The notes: a model not told the origin generated them from the sequence alone. A stretch of 64,000 nucleotides of DNA from Hevea brasiliensis (GCF_030052815.1 NC_079498.1:73270992-73334991), one strand, 5' to 3'; counted from the first letter of the stretch, positions 23,814-36,726 are shown. A program made the numbers and translations.

Positions 23814-24472
23814 TTGCTTACAACAATAGCTACCAATCAAGCAATGGGATGCCTCCATATGAAGCTTTGTATGGCAGAAAATGTAGAACCCCATTGTGTT
23901 GGGATGGTGTGGGTGAAAGAAAGATGATTGGATCCTAAATTGTGCAGCAAACTGAGGAGAAGATCAGGGTGATTAGAGATCAACTTAAAACTGCATCAGA
24001 CCGTCAGAAGTCCTACATTAATCTGAAGAGAAGGGATATTGAGTATGCAGTGGGTGAAAAAGTATTCCTCAAGGTTTCCCCTTGGAAGAGAATTATGAGA
24101 TTCGGTAGAAAGGGGAAACTGAGTCCTCGTTTCATTGGGCCATATGAGGTTCTGGAAAGAGTGGGTCCTTTGGCATATCGTTTGGCACTACCTTTAGAGT
24201 TGGAGAAGATACATAATGTCTTTCATGTATCTATGTTGAGGAGGTATCGATCAGACCCATCTCTTGTATTACCAGTAGAAGAAATTGAAGTGAATCCAGA
24301 CCTCACATACGAGGAAGAAACCATAGAGATTCTGGCTTATGAGGTGAAGCAGCTACGGAACAAGCAGATACCGTTGGTAAAAGTGCTGTGGAACCATCAT
24401 TCTGGCCAGGAGGCTACTTGGGAACGAGAGGAGGGCATGAGGAGATAGCACCCACAGCTATTCAAAGATTGA
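23814..24472 (+). pseudogene. pol: Integrase C-terminus and chromodomain of E
   Basis: E pol resumes after element [28 protein letters not shown], then the GPF/Y-like C-terminal region ([53 protein letters not shown]) and a terminal chromodomain-like segment ([37 protein letters not shown]). In chromoviruses this module is thought to direct integration to heterochromatin marked by H3K9 methylation. Stops: TAA in the GS-x-IVQQ stretch (about 23938) and TAG at 24446 (RRQHPQLF). The natural stop is TGA at 24470-24472. Confidence 0.9.
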
Positions 24473-24506
24473 TACCAGGTAAAATTTCGAGACGAAATTT
24501 ATTTTA

Positions 24507-24520
24507 AGGGAGGGAGAATT
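24507..24520 (+). other. E polypurine tract
   Basis: AAGGGAGGGAGAAT directly before the 3' LTR start TGTAACACCC at 24521. Confidence 0.88.
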
Positions 24521-25668
24521 GTAACACCCCTATTTGTATAACCTGGTATATTTCACTATTCTGGTGACCGGTGTCGGTCCAGACAATTAAGGGGATTAGA
24601 ACCACACTTAAGACGACTAGATAAGCTATAAACACAAATAATTAGTAATTGTCAATTAGTTAAGTATAAATAAGAAAAATAGAACATAAGAAGTTGAACG
24701 AGCCGAGAGTCACAGCGATGGGTGACCTTCTCGGGAAGGACTGCAAAGCCATTTTAAACTCAAATTTTGAACCGTAAAATGTAACGCCGCGGTCCTTAGG
24801 ACCATTATGAACACAGTGAAAAAGAGAAAATCATGAAAAAGAACTGTTAAGCCAGTCAAATAATTAGGTCAGGGAGCCGAAAGAAATATTGAATTATTTG
24901 CAAACTGGATTGAACCGACGAGAGGCAATTTGGTCAATTGACCCCGAGAGCTGATTCTTGACCTAACTGTCAAATAAAATTGGAGAAAAGAAAATTTCAG
25001 AGTCGAGAATTAAATTAAAGAACTAATAGAAAAATAAATAGAAAAAAAAAGAAAAAAAAAAGTTAAAAAGGTAATGACATCATCATGGTAATATCATACA
25101 TGAGGTCATAATTAATTTTTAATTACTTGATAATTTGACTAAGTCAATTAAAGGATAAATATACAAAATAAAGAAATAAAATCCATATCTCTTCTTCCCT
25201 TCCAAGCCGGCCGAAACCCATCTCTCCCCCTTCTCCATGAGTGTCCACCATTAAAGAGTTATTTAACCTTGAATAAATTAACCCTAAACCTTAGAAAGCT
25301 TCTCAAGAACCCTAGACAAGAAGTGTAGAAGAAAGAAGGAGGAAGAAAAATAGAAAATTGGAGTTTTGGGAATCCAAAGCAAAGGTTTGTATTCTAACTT
25401 TCAATTATCTAATCAAATGCATGTTTAGTTATTTAAATGAACTTAGAAACTAAAGAAATGAGATGAAATTAATTGTTGGAGGACCAAACCTAAATTTCGG
25501 TCAATTAGGGTTTTGATGTGTGTATGCATGAGTTTGATAGATTTAAAAGTGTATGTGATCTTGTTTGAGATGAAGAAACATGTATTTAGGCTTTGAATCA
25601 ATCAAATGCAAAGAATTGGTAAACTAGGGCTGGCCAGTTAGGGTTTAGAGACAAAAATATGAGAAATG
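24521..25668 (+). mobile_element. E 3' LTR, first fragment
   Basis: Matches the E 5' LTR (4617-4669 plus 8832 onward). It is interrupted after GAGAAATG by element C and resumes at 36727. The TSD AAATG is at 25664-25668. Confidence 0.9.
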
Positions 25669-26409
25669 TGTCACACCCTACCCCTCTGTAAGGCATAACA
25701 TGATCCCGTAGTATACCTAATGAATTACCAACTTCGTCTACTGATAACTCATTAAATACACTACAAGGGATTTTAAAACTTTTATTACTTCTTTTTATAG
25801 TGGTGAGCACTATTTACAGGTGTTAAAAAAAAAATTTGAACTGAAGTAAAACAACTAACACATTTTAAGAATTAATAATTTCTGTCAAAATTTTGGCAGA
25901 GTACCATCTGTATTTTGAACAAAACAGTTCTTCAGAAAACCTGTAAAAAGCATTTCAAATAGATTTCTCAATCTCGACTCCGACAGTTAAATAACACAAT
26001 ATATTTCTCAAGTTAAATCCACAATAATTTTTCAAAGACTGAGATAAAAGAAATATAATATAAATTTTACAAGTCAAAATAATTCATAATTTATTTTACA
26101 ACTTCAATGTACAATTTTAATTTACAACTGCTCAAAACCAAGAACACTATATACATACAGTGAACATACATTACAATATAAAATGCAGAATATGGTATAC
26201 TCGATATACCCGACGATCTCTCAGTGTAGTACTAGCAGCCTAGTCTGCTGCCCTGTCAGTCTGTCTACCTGGGACAGCAATGAAAAGCTATCACTGAGTA
26301 AAATTTACTCAGTGGTGCACAATAAAAATTTGAAATGTGATATATAAATCTTTTATTGATAATTCACAATAAAATAGTTCACAATTTCATTTCACAATTT
26401 ACAAAGTTC

Positions 26410-26755
26410 ATATGACACAAATTTGATCAAATAACTGAGTAACACAGTTTTGCCAATCAATAACACAATTTGATCAAATAACTGAACAATACAGTTTTGT
26501 AAATCAATAACACAATTTGATCAAATAACTGAACAATACAGTTTTGCCAATCAATAACTCAATTTGATCAAATAACTGAACAATACAGTTTTGCCAATCA
26601 ATAACACAATTTGATCAAATAACTGAACAATACAGTTTTGCCAATCAATAACACAATTTGATCAAATAACTGAACAATACAGTTTTTCCAATCAATAACT
26701 CAATTTGATCAAATAACTGAATAACACAGTTTTGCCAATCAATAACACAATTTAG
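26410..26755. repeat. 48-bp minisatellite in C left LTR, about 7 units
   Basis: Very regular units of CAATTTGATCAAATAACTGA with ACAGTTTTGCCAATCAATAA; two units read CAATAACTCAA. Confidence 0.85.
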
Positions 26756-26904
26756 GCCAAGACATAATTTTTTCGCACATGCCGTGTTGTACACCACAAC
26801 AAGACACACTCACCCCAATAATCGAAATCAATGAGGGAGGAAGCTAGCTATATAATGAGTACTCATCCACACTCACCTCAGACTGACAAGTCAAAGAGGG
26901 AGGA

Positions 26905-27043
26905 ATATAGTGTACTTATCAGAGCTCTTGCAGGGGTTACATATCACCATCCCTGCAAGCTCCTGGGTTCACACGTGAGAGTTCCCAAGAATCGTAGGCG
27001 TTACGTATCGCCGTCCCTACTTTGCTCCGATACCACTAAACAC
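26905..27043 (-). other. PBS-like block in C left LTR
   Basis: Same block as in B (20672-20822): GTTACATATC and GTTACGTATC motifs, then GCTCCGATACCA at 27024-27035, the complement of TGGTATCGGAGC. It lies in mid-LTR and not next to an LTR end, so it cannot be the working PBS. Confidence 0.65.
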
Positions 27044-27179
27044 AATTTATCTTAAAATTTCTATTTACAAAATAGGAAACACAATAATTTCCAAATAATA
27101 TTTCCAAAACCAAAACAATAAAAAATTATTCATAACTCATTTTTCCAAATAAATTTGCTAGCAAAAGCAATGAGTATAA

Positions 27180-27590
27180 AAGTATTGTGCACGGACACAA
27201 TTTAAAACTATAATGTTCAAATAAATTTTTAAGTAGAAAATGAGAAGTCAAAATTATTGTACACAAACACAATTTAAAATAATAACATACAAATAATCAT
27301 AATTTATTTCAATTGAAAAATTTAAAAGAAATAACTATTGTGCACAAACACAAATTAAAAATAATAACATACAAATAATCATAATTTATTTCAATTGAAA
27401 AATTCAAAAGAAATAACTATTATGCACAAACACAATTTAAAATAATAACATACAAATAATCATAATTTATTTCAATTGAAAAATTCAAAAGAAATAACTA
27501 TTGTGCACAAACACAATTTAAAACAATACAAATAATCATAATTTATTCTAATTGAAAAATTCAAAAGAATTAATTATTGTGCACAAACCT
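27180..27590. repeat. About 83-bp tandem repeat in C left LTR, about 5 units
   Basis: GTGCACAAACACAATTTAAA..ATAACATACAAATAATCATA..TTCAAAAGAAATAACTATT units. The right LTR has about one fewer. Confidence 0.8.
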
Positions 27591-29955
27591 TTGATATATG
27601 CCTCTTGGCTCTGACTCAGTGTTTCCTTCACTTTCCCTAAGTCGTTGCTAACTGATAAACACAATTTGAAGTGTTTCAGTGCTCATTTAAATTGTCTCTA
27701 ATGATAATGCTTAATAATTAATTCATTGAGTTCTATTATTTCCTTAGTCAACCTAAGATGTCGACTCTCGATGCATTCTAGGTGAATTAGGTTTTAATGT
27801 CACCAATATGTCACATTCAATAGTCTTTTAGGATTGGTACATGTTGCCAAATTCATTTCCATGTATCTTGCGTTTTATTGCCACTTGCTGGATTCTGGGA
27901 TACTAGTTTGAACTAGCCGGACGACCTAATTCCCTCGGTTTTCGGGTTTCAGTCAAAACTACAAACTTGTAGATCTATATCTTATTGCACGCGGGGCATT
28001 TCAGGTCATTCTAAGTTATGTAGACCAAGTTATGGTCATTTTACTATTGCTGGTCAAAATGCATCAAAATTGGTCATTTAGGTCATTTTAGGTCAATTTA
28101 GGTTCGGCCAGTTTTTGGACCCGAACTTGTGCAAGCCGTTTGACTTGGTTATGGTCATTTCTGGGCTTTGGTGTCTTCATAATACTTGTATATATGGGTC
28201 TTAGCTATTCATGGTCAAAATTTCAGGTCAATTGGACCTGTTTTGAGCGAGTTATGGCCTAAACACTAACTGCTGCCCAAATGGTCAATTTTCAGGCCTC
28301 AATTGCACTAATCCGGATTTGGTCATTTTTCAAGCTACCTTGCAAGCAGAATTTTGGCAAGCTTCCTTCATGAAAGTTGGCACATTTTGTGCCTATTTTC
28401 ACCTCCAATTGGTTTCATACCAATTAGAGCTACACACTTAAGGTTCTAGGCCCAAAACACAAACTGCCATATTGCATTTTGTTCATACTCATCAAAGATC
28501 ACCTTTAACACTTACCAAACTTCACATTCATGCCCATTCTGGTTTGTACCATAACTTAAACATATTTTACCACATATTTTTGATCATTTTGGCAGCTTAC
28601 AATCACATTCAACATACACCAATAAGTGCAGAATTTGTCAACTCAATTACAATAATTTAATCACCTATTCATGCTCATTTACATGTCCAACCTTACACCA
28701 TCATGCATATACCCAAGCTGCCTTAACAACTACTGCAATTCTACATTAATATTCCATAAACCAAACATGAAATAACATCCTTATGGTTCACCAAGCCAGG
28801 CTACCGATTCATGCATTTACATTCCATTAATTTCCAAGCTTTAAATTTCAAATACACATTCACATATACTAAGTATACCTCACCCAATATTTCCTACATA
28901 CATAAACATTTAATCAGTCCTTTAATCTACCTTATACAAGCAAAAATAAACTGCCCTTAAAGAGTTTCCATGGCTGCCAAAAATAAGGTTCATCAATACT
29001 CAATCATTTCCTCAAATTTTCTTAGCAATCCAACTTACCCAAAGCTCAACACAAGGATTAATGAAGGAAAATGGAAAGATTAAGCACTAACCTCAACTTG
29101 GGCTTAATTAAACTTCACTAAAACTCCTCTTTCTTGCTTCCTACATGCTTCCCATGATGTGTAGAACACTTTTAATGAAGAACAATTGGAGAAATTGTGG
29201 CTTGATCATTAGGAGTGGAGCTTGCATGCAAGGTGTGGCCATGGTGGTTTTTAGGGAAAGAAATGGATTCGGCAAGTTAAAATGGGGTGATGAAGAAGAT
29301 GATGCTGAGTGCTATCTTCTGTCCCAAGGCTGTGATAAGGGTCCCAATATCCAAGTTAGTTGGGCACTAACTTGGATTTTAATGTTAATTATTCAAAGTT
29401 TCATAAATTGGATTTTATCCCCCATTTCTTTCACTATTCTTATAATGTATCACAATTTAATTTTTCATGACATTTTCTAAGTGTAATATCATTTATTTTT
29501 AATGGACATTGAGGTCAAAAGGCAACCCTAGGTGTCAAATGACCAAAATACCCCACTTCGGGTTATATTCCCGATTTTTCGGTAACACCTATTTTTGTCT
29601 GTTTCTCGATTTTTCGTTTTTCTTTGTACTAATTTATTAATTTTTCTTTGATATTTCTAGTGTCAATTACATTTCAATAAACCTTTATCTATCTCTCAAA
29701 ATTAAATTCCGAGGGTTCCCCGCAGTCTTGGGGTCGGCAACGACCTTCCTGGTGTGGTCACCCATCGCTGCGGTGCCGGCTCGTTTAACTTAGCTTCATT
29801 TTCTCTCTTTCATTTTTCTTCTATTTTCTTTTCTTGTATTTCATTATTTTATGTCTCCTCACTCATATCGAAGTGTAGTTATAGGCATCCTACCTGTCCG
29901 GACAACACTGGTCACTGGAACAGTAGAATGCACTACCGAACTTAGGGGTGTTACA

Positions 29956-29975
29956 ATTCTCCCCCCCCCCCCTAA
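29956..29975 (-). other. C polypurine tract
   Basis: Plus strand AATTCT followed by a run of 14 C; on the minus strand a long G run ending in AGAATT, next to the 3' LTR. Confidence 0.88.
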
Positions 29976-30960
29976 AATAAATTTCGTCCACGAAATTTTA
30001 CCCAATAGCCATCTTACAATAGTCATACGTTTATTTTCTCCTTTCTATATAATCGTATAATCTTCTTTTCCTCAAATTTGTATAAGATTTTTAACAATCT
30101 AATACAACGTTTAATTTGTTTGTATAACACCAATCTCCTCTTACTATTGTGCTGTCTAATATTTCGGTTCATGTTCACCCTTGAGGTCATGTTAGAATCA
30201 TTTATCTAGTCATTGGTCGTCTGACCATTCTAGTCCATAGTCTTCCTCACATTCGTAACATTTCTTTGTTATGTCTGAATCAACTGTTCGAATTTTTACT
30301 TCCATAACTCTTTTTATCTGTCAATATTCTATAACTTACTTCCTTTTGTGCTGAATGTAACCTTTCGATATTCTAACTTTTAAGTTTTAGATCCCTAAGT
30401 AGGATTTTCAAACTTATTTCTAATAATTAAATTTTGTCCTGGCATAACTATACTAAAACAGATGCCGTTGGCAACTATTTTCATCTTGGTGTACTATCAA
30501 GTAGTACGTAGCTCTACACAATAATCTCAAGTCAGTACTGTAATCTGCAACTTACAGTATAAACATCAAGAACATTGCATAGTTACTACGATACATCCCA
30601 ATAGATCAAACTTTCCTATCTTTTATCCTTTTCGAATTCACTAATATCCCGAACTTATTATGATTACAATATCCATTAACAATTACTCACAGTAACATCC
30701 TTGCCCTCATCTAGAGCAATTTTATTATTGTAACTTACTTTTACATTCTCTTGCCTTACATTAAGTAGGCTTGCCATTTAGCTTTATAATTTATGGTGTG
30801 TTAGAACATACTTTTCGCCACTAAACTCTTTCAAAACTAATTTCACTTATTATCACAATCCTTATCTTAAAGGACTAATCACTAATGCATCAAAATTTAT
30901 TCCCCCTATAGAGGAATAACAATAGAACATATAGTTCTAACACTAACATAAAAGTATACA
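29976..30960 (-). other. Shared non-coding 3' tail of C
   Basis: About 1 kb between gag and PPT. It is co-linear with B (16946-17935) and with A. The end nearest gag (about 30930-31000) still reads VLFELGSVYFYVS on the minus strand, the decayed protease active site with Asp changed to Glu. No other coding signal is seen. Confidence 0.75.
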
Positions 30961-31035
30961 GACCCCAGTTCAAACAATACATATATATATATCTTCGTTA
31001 CTATTCAAGAAAGTACCAGCAATAATGTCAAAAGT

Positions 31036-32289
31036 CTAAGCCTCTTCTCTCTGTCGTATAATGTATACTCCAGCTGGAGCATCAACCTGTTTTAGCTGAT
31101 TCACAGTACTCTGACTTCTAGGTGTACTACCCCTACCTCTACCTCTGCCTCTACTAACTGATGGCGAACTCTTTGGGATAGAAACTTGGGTTGATCCCCT
31201 TAGTGTAGTAAATGATCCAGAACGACATGGATTTGCACAATCCCTAGCAAAATGACCAGTCTCTCCACAATTAAAACATGCTCGTACGGCCCTATAACAC
31301 ACCCCACTATGTGGTTTACCACAAGTTTCACAAAGTTGATCTGACAGCGCATTCCTGGGTTTCTGTTGAGTTTGCTGATCGGGTCGGGGTGATTTCTGTC
31401 CAGAAGATCTATCTCTAATGGACTTCTTACCACCTCTGTTGTGTCCCCCAAAGTTTTTCCTCTTTCTAGTAGGACCACTGGAACTCTTTTCTACTGACTT
31501 TCCCTCTTTTTCTGTCTTCTCTGATTTCTTTTTCTCAGGGGCCGCTTCAGATTCAATTCTTTCTAACTCTAGTGCTTGAGAAATAAGTTCAGAGAAGCTA
31601 ATATGTTTGAATCTGACCACTTGTAATCTGATACTGGGCTTCAAGCTAGTTTCAAATCTCTTACATCTCTCCCTGCTGGTAGCAAGTAGACTTACTGCAT
31701 AATTGCTTAGGCGGAAAAATTCTCTTTCATACTCAGCCACTGATCTGCTCCCCTATTTCAGACTTAGGAACTCTTGCAGTTTCTAATCTACATAAGCATC
31801 AGGGATATATTTTTGTCTGAATTCCCTGAGAAAATCACTCCATGTTAGCACTGCAGGTTCTACTAGATTATGGGGAATGGTTTTTCACTAGTCATAAGCA
31901 TCCCCCTATAGCAAAGATACTGAGTATTCAAATCTGAGCTCCTCTGTGCAGTGCAGTTTCTTGAATACCCTATCCATCCTCTCTAACCACTGTTCTGCTT
32001 GTAGAGGATCTACTGTCCCCTTGAACTCTGTAGCCCCATATTTCATCAATTTGTCATACTGCCTAACAGAAGACTGTGGTTGTACCACTGGTGTCTGTAT
32101 TGAGACTTGAGTAGGCACATTACCAGCCATTTGTTGGAACATTGCAACCATCTGCTGAGCGAATTGAGCAGGGAACTGCGGTACTGAAGGGGCTGGTGCG
32201 GCTGATCCACTGACATTGTGTAGGGCTGGGGCATCCCTTTGTACCTCAACCTCTATCGATTGATTGACTGAATGATCACCCTCTTCCAT
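31036..32289 (-). pseudogene. gag: gag of element C (one frame, several stops)
   Basis: The best-kept gag of the pol-less lineage. ATG at 32289 (MEEGDHSVNQSIEVEVQ), Q/P-rich arm, capsid core (ATEFKGTVDPLQAEQWLERM, EYSVSLL, DAYD, FREFRQKYIPDAYVD-type), alpha-helical RFETSLKPSIRLQVV and LELERIESEAAPEKKKSEKT, basic RG/KR region and two Cys-His motifs (CETCGKPHSGVC; CFNC-x4-H-x4-C). All parts are in one frame. Stops between 31740 and 31920 occupy sites where relatives have Gln or Trp (LLQ, DWW twice, DQK, KQG), plus a TAG at 31036 in EEAETFD. There is no frameshift, so inactivation is recent or by point change only. Confidence 0.9.
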
Positions 32290-32460
32290 AGTCAATTCGA
32301 GGATCTTAGACCTCCTGAACAATTAACACAAGGAGATTTTCTCCCGTTAATGCATATTTATAATGTAATGTACTGTATGTATCAAACAATGACATTGAGC
32401 AGTTGTACTATGAAGAAAGAGTATTCAAATTATAGGTGAAAACAGAATTTTAAAAACTTT

Positions 32461-32472
32461 GCTCTGATACCA
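32461..32472 (-). other. Primer binding site of element C
   Basis: GCTCTGATACCA (plus), complement TGGTATCAGAGC, 8 bp from the LTR start at 32481. Confidence 0.92.
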
Positions 32473-33229
32473 CTAAAACATGTCACACCCTACCCCTCTG
32501 TAAGGCATAACATGATCCCGTAGTATACCTAATGAATTACCAACTTCGTCTACTGATAACTCATTAAATACACTATAAGGGATTTTAAAACTTTTCTTAC
32601 TTCTTTTTATAGTGGTGAGCACTATTTACAGGTGTTAAAAAAAAAATTGAACTGAAGTAAAACAACTAACACATTTTAAGAATTAAAAATTTCTGTAAAA
32701 ATTTTGGCGGAGTACCATCTGTATTTTGAACAAAACAGTTCTTCAGAAAACCTGTAAAAAGTACTTCAAATAGATTTCTCAATCTCGACTCCGACAGTTA
32801 AACAACACAATATATTTCTCAAGTCAAATCCATAATAATTTTTCAAAGACTGAGATAAAAGAAATATAATACAAATTTTACAAGTCAAAATAACTCATAA
32901 TTTATTTTACAACTTCAATGTATAATTTTAATTTACAACTGCTCAAAACCAAGAACACTATATACAAACAGTGAACATACATTACAAAATAAAATGCAGA
33001 ATATGGTATACTCAATATACCCGATGATCTCTCAGTGTAGTACTAGCAGCCTAGTTTGCTGCCCTGTCAGTCTGTCTACCTGCGACAACAATGAAAAGCT
33101 ATCGCCGAGTAAAATTTACTCAATGGTGCACAATAGCAATTTGAAATGCGATATATAAATCTTTTATTGACAATTCACAATCAAATAGTTCACAATTTCA
33201 TTTCACAATTTACAAAGTCCATGTAACAC

Positions 33230-33610
33230 AAATTTAATCAAATAACTGAGTAACACAGTTTTGCCAATCAATAACACAATTTGATCAAATAACTGAACAA
33301 TACAGTTTTACAAATCAATAACACAATTTGATCAAATAACTGAACAATACAGTTTTGCCAATCAATAACACAATTTGATCAAATAACTGAACAATACAGT
33401 TTTGCCAATCAATAACTCAATTTGATCAAATAACTGAACAATACAGTTTTGCCAATCAATAACACAATTTGATCAAATAACTAAACAATACAGTTTTGCC
33501 AATCAATAACACAATTTGATCAAATAACTGAACAATACAGTTTTTCCAATCAATAACTCAATTTGATCAAATAACTGAATAATACAGTTTTGCCAATCAA
33601 TAACACAATT
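33230..33610. repeat. 48-bp minisatellite in C right LTR, about 8 units
   Basis: One more unit than in the left LTR of the same element, with one unit reading AACTAAAC. Confidence 0.85.
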
Positions 33611-33766
33611 TAGGCCATGACATAATTTTTTCACACATGCATTGTTGTACACCACGACAAGACACACTCACCCCAATAATCGAAATCAATGAGGGAGGAA
33701 GCTAGCTATATAATGAGTACTCATCCACACTCACCTCAGACTGACAAGTCAAAGAGGGAGGAATAT

Positions 33767-33901
33767 AGTGTACTTATCAGAGCACTTGCAGGTGTTACGT
33801 ATCGTCATCCCTGCAAGCTCCTGGGTTCACGCGTGAGAGTTCCCAAGAATCGTAGGCATTACGTATCGCCGTCCCTACTTTGCTCCGATACCACTAAACA
33901 C
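33767..33901 (-). other. PBS-like block in C right LTR
   Basis: Third copy of the block; GCTCCGATACCA at 33882-33893. Confidence 0.65.
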
Positions 33902-34044
33902 AATTTATCTTAAAATTTCTATTTACAAAGTAGGAAACACAATAATTTCCAAATAATATTTCCAAAACCAAAACAATAAAAAATTATTCATAACTCATTT
34001 TTCCAAATAAATTTGCTAGTAAAAGCAATGAGTATAAAAGTATT

Positions 34045-34365
34045 GTACACGGACACAATTTAAAACTATAATGTTCAAATAAATTTTTAAGTAGAAAATG
34101 AGAAGTCAAAATTATTGTACACAAACACAATTTAAAATAATAACATACAAATAATCATAATTTATTTCAATTGAAAAATTCAAAAGAAATAACTATTGTG
34201 CACAAACACAATTTAAAATAATAGCATACAAATAATCATAATTTATTTCAATTGAAAAATTCAAAAGAAATAACTATTGTGCACAAACACAATTTAAAAC
34301 AATACAAATAATCATAATTTATTCCAATTGAAAAATTCAAAAGAATTAATTATTGTGCACAAACC
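34045..34365. repeat. About 83-bp tandem repeat in C right LTR, about 4 units
   Basis: Same unit as in the left LTR with about one unit fewer; the last unit is shortened (AACAATACAAATAATC). Confidence 0.8.
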
Positions 34366-36726
34366 TTTGATATATGCCTCTTGGCTTTGACTCAGTGTTT
34401 ACTTCCCTTTCCCTGAGTCGTTGCTAACTGAGAAACATAATTTGAAGTGTTTCATTTAAACTGTCTTTAACGATAATGCTTAATAATTAATTCATTGAGT
34501 TCTATTATTTCCTTAGTCAACCTAAAATGTCGACTCTCGATGCATTCTAGGTGAATTAGGTTTTAATGTCACCAATATGTCACATTCAATAGTCTTTTAG
34601 GATTGGTACATGTTACCAAATTCATTTCCATGTATCTTGCGTTTTATTGCCACTTGCTAGATTCCGGGATATTAGTTTGACCTAGCCGGACGACCTAGTT
34701 CCCTCGGTTTTCGGGTTTCGGTCAAAACTACAAACTTGTAGATCTATGTCTTATTGCACGCGGTGCAAAATTTAAGGTCATTCTGAGTTATGTAGACCAA
34801 GTTATGGTCATTTTACTATTGCTGGTCAAAATGCATCAAAATTGATCACTTTAGGTCATTTTAGGTCAATTTAGGTTCGGCCAGTTTTTGGACCCGAACT
34901 TGTGCAAGCTGTTTGACTTGCTTATGGTCATTTCTAGACTTTTGTATCTTCATAAGACTTGTAGATATGGGTCTTATCTATTCATGGTCAAAATTTCAGG
35001 TCAATTGGACCTATTTTGAGTGAGTTATGGCCTAAACACTAACTACTGCCCAAATGGTCAATTTTCAGGCCTCAATTACACTAATCCGGATTTGGTCATT
35101 TTTCAAGCTACCTTGCAAGCAGAATTTTGGCAAGCTTCCTACATGAAAGTTGGCACATTTTGTGCCTAGTTTCACCTCCAATTGGTTCATACCAATTGGA
35201 GCTACACACTTAAGGTTCTAGGCCCAAAACACAAACTGCCCTATTGCATTTTGTTCATACTCATCAAAGATCACCTTTAACACTTACCAAACTTCACATT
35301 CATGCCCATTCTGGTTTGTACCATAACCTAAACATATTTTACCACATATTGTTGATCATTTTGGCAGCTTACAATCACATTCAACATACACTAATAAGTG
35401 CAGAATTTGTCAACTCAATTATAACAATTTAATCACCTATTCATGCTCATTTACATGTCCAACCTTACACCATCATGCATATACCCAAGCTGCCTTAACA
35501 ACTACTGCAATTCAACATTAATATTCCATAAACCAAACATGAAATAACATCCTTATGGTTCATCAAGCCAGGCTGCCGATTCATGCATTTACATTCCATT
35601 AATTTCCAAGCTTCAAATTTCAAATACACATTCACATATACTAAGTATACCTCACCCAATATTTCCTACATACATAAACATTTAATTAATCCTTTAATCT
35701 ACCATATACAAGCAAAAATAAACTGCCCTTAAAGAGTTTCCATGGCTGCCAAAAATAAGGTTCACCAATACTCAATCATTTCCTCAAATTTTCTTAGCAA
35801 TTCAACTTACGCAAAGCTCAACACAACGATTAATGAAGGAAAATGGAAAGATTAAGCACTAACCTCAACTTGGGCTTAATTAAACTTCACTAAAACTCCT
35901 CTTTCTTGCTTCCTACATGCTTCCCATGATGTGTAGAACACTTTTAATGAAGAACAATTGGAGAAATTGTGGCTTGATCATTAGGAGTGGAGCTTGCATG
36001 CAAGGTGTGGCCATGGTGGTTTTTAGGGAAGGAAATGGATTCGGCAAGGTAAAATGGGGTGATGAAGAAGATGATGCTGAGTGCTATCTGCTATCCCAAG
36101 GCTGTGATAAGGGTCCCAATATCCAAGTTGGTGGAGCACTAACTTGGATTTTAATGTTAATTATTTAAAGTTTCATAAATTGGATTTTATCCCCCATTTC
36201 TTTCACTATTCTTATAATGTATCACAATTTAATTTTTTCATGACATTTTCTAAGTGTAATATCATTTATTTTTAATGGACATTGAGGTCAAAAGGCAACC
36301 CTAGGTGTCAAATGACCAAAATACCCCACTTCGGGTTATATTCCCGATTTTTCGGTAACACCTATTTTTGTCTGTTTCTCGATTTTTTATTTTTCTTTGT
36401 ACTAATTTATTAATTTTTCTTTGATATTTCTAGTGTCAATTACATTTCAATAAACCTTTATCTATGTCTCAAAATTAAATTCCGAGAGTTCCACAGGGTC
36501 TGGTGTCAAGACGACCTTCACAGTGCAGTCACCCATCATTTGTAGTCTTGCTCGTTTAACTTAGCTTCATTTTCTCTCTTTCATTTTTCTTGTATTTTAT
36601 TTTCTTGTATTTCATTATTTTATGTCTCCTCACTCATATTGAAGTGTAGTTCTTGGCATCCTAGCTGTCCGGACAACACTGGTCACTGGAACAGCAGAAC
36701 GCACTACCGAACTTAGGGGTGTTACA

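Larger units (their letters stand above)
25669..29955 (-). mobile_element. C 3' LTR (left)
   Basis: 4287 bp, TGTCACACCC...GGGTGTTACA on the plus strand, followed by the PPT. Contains the 48-bp array (26410-26755), the PBS-like block (26905-27043), the 83-bp array (27180-27590) and the U3 block near 29705-29790. Open frames such as 29145-29480 overlap U3 and have no recognised product. Confidence 0.92.
25669..36726 (-). mobile_element. Element C: complete gag-only gypsy element (minus)
   Basis: 11,058 bp with both LTRs, PBS, gag, tail and PPT, flanked by a perfect TSD, AAATG (25664-25668 and 36727-36731). There is no RT, RNase H or integrase. The internal region is only about 2.5 kb against 8.5 kb of LTR. 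This structure resembles the non-autonomous TR-GAG class described in plants. The two LTRs are very similar, so it is one of the younger insertions here. Confidence 0.93.
32481..36726 (-). mobile_element. C 5' LTR (right)
   Basis: 4246 bp, near-identical to the left LTR but 41 bp shorter overall through repeat-number and small indel differences. Contains the 48-bp array (33230-33610), PBS-like block (33767-33901), 83-bp array (34045-34365), and a diverged copy of the U3 GC block (36485-36560). Confidence 0.92.

Noticed and set aside
26831..27055. A 74-codon frame conserved in both C LTRs (and at 33689-33913) as a possible small gene
   Set aside because: Both copies are LTR duplicates that were identical at insertion, the frame spans the junction of two unrelated LTR blocks, and the matching region in B is broken. 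Conservation follows from descent and not from selection on protein.
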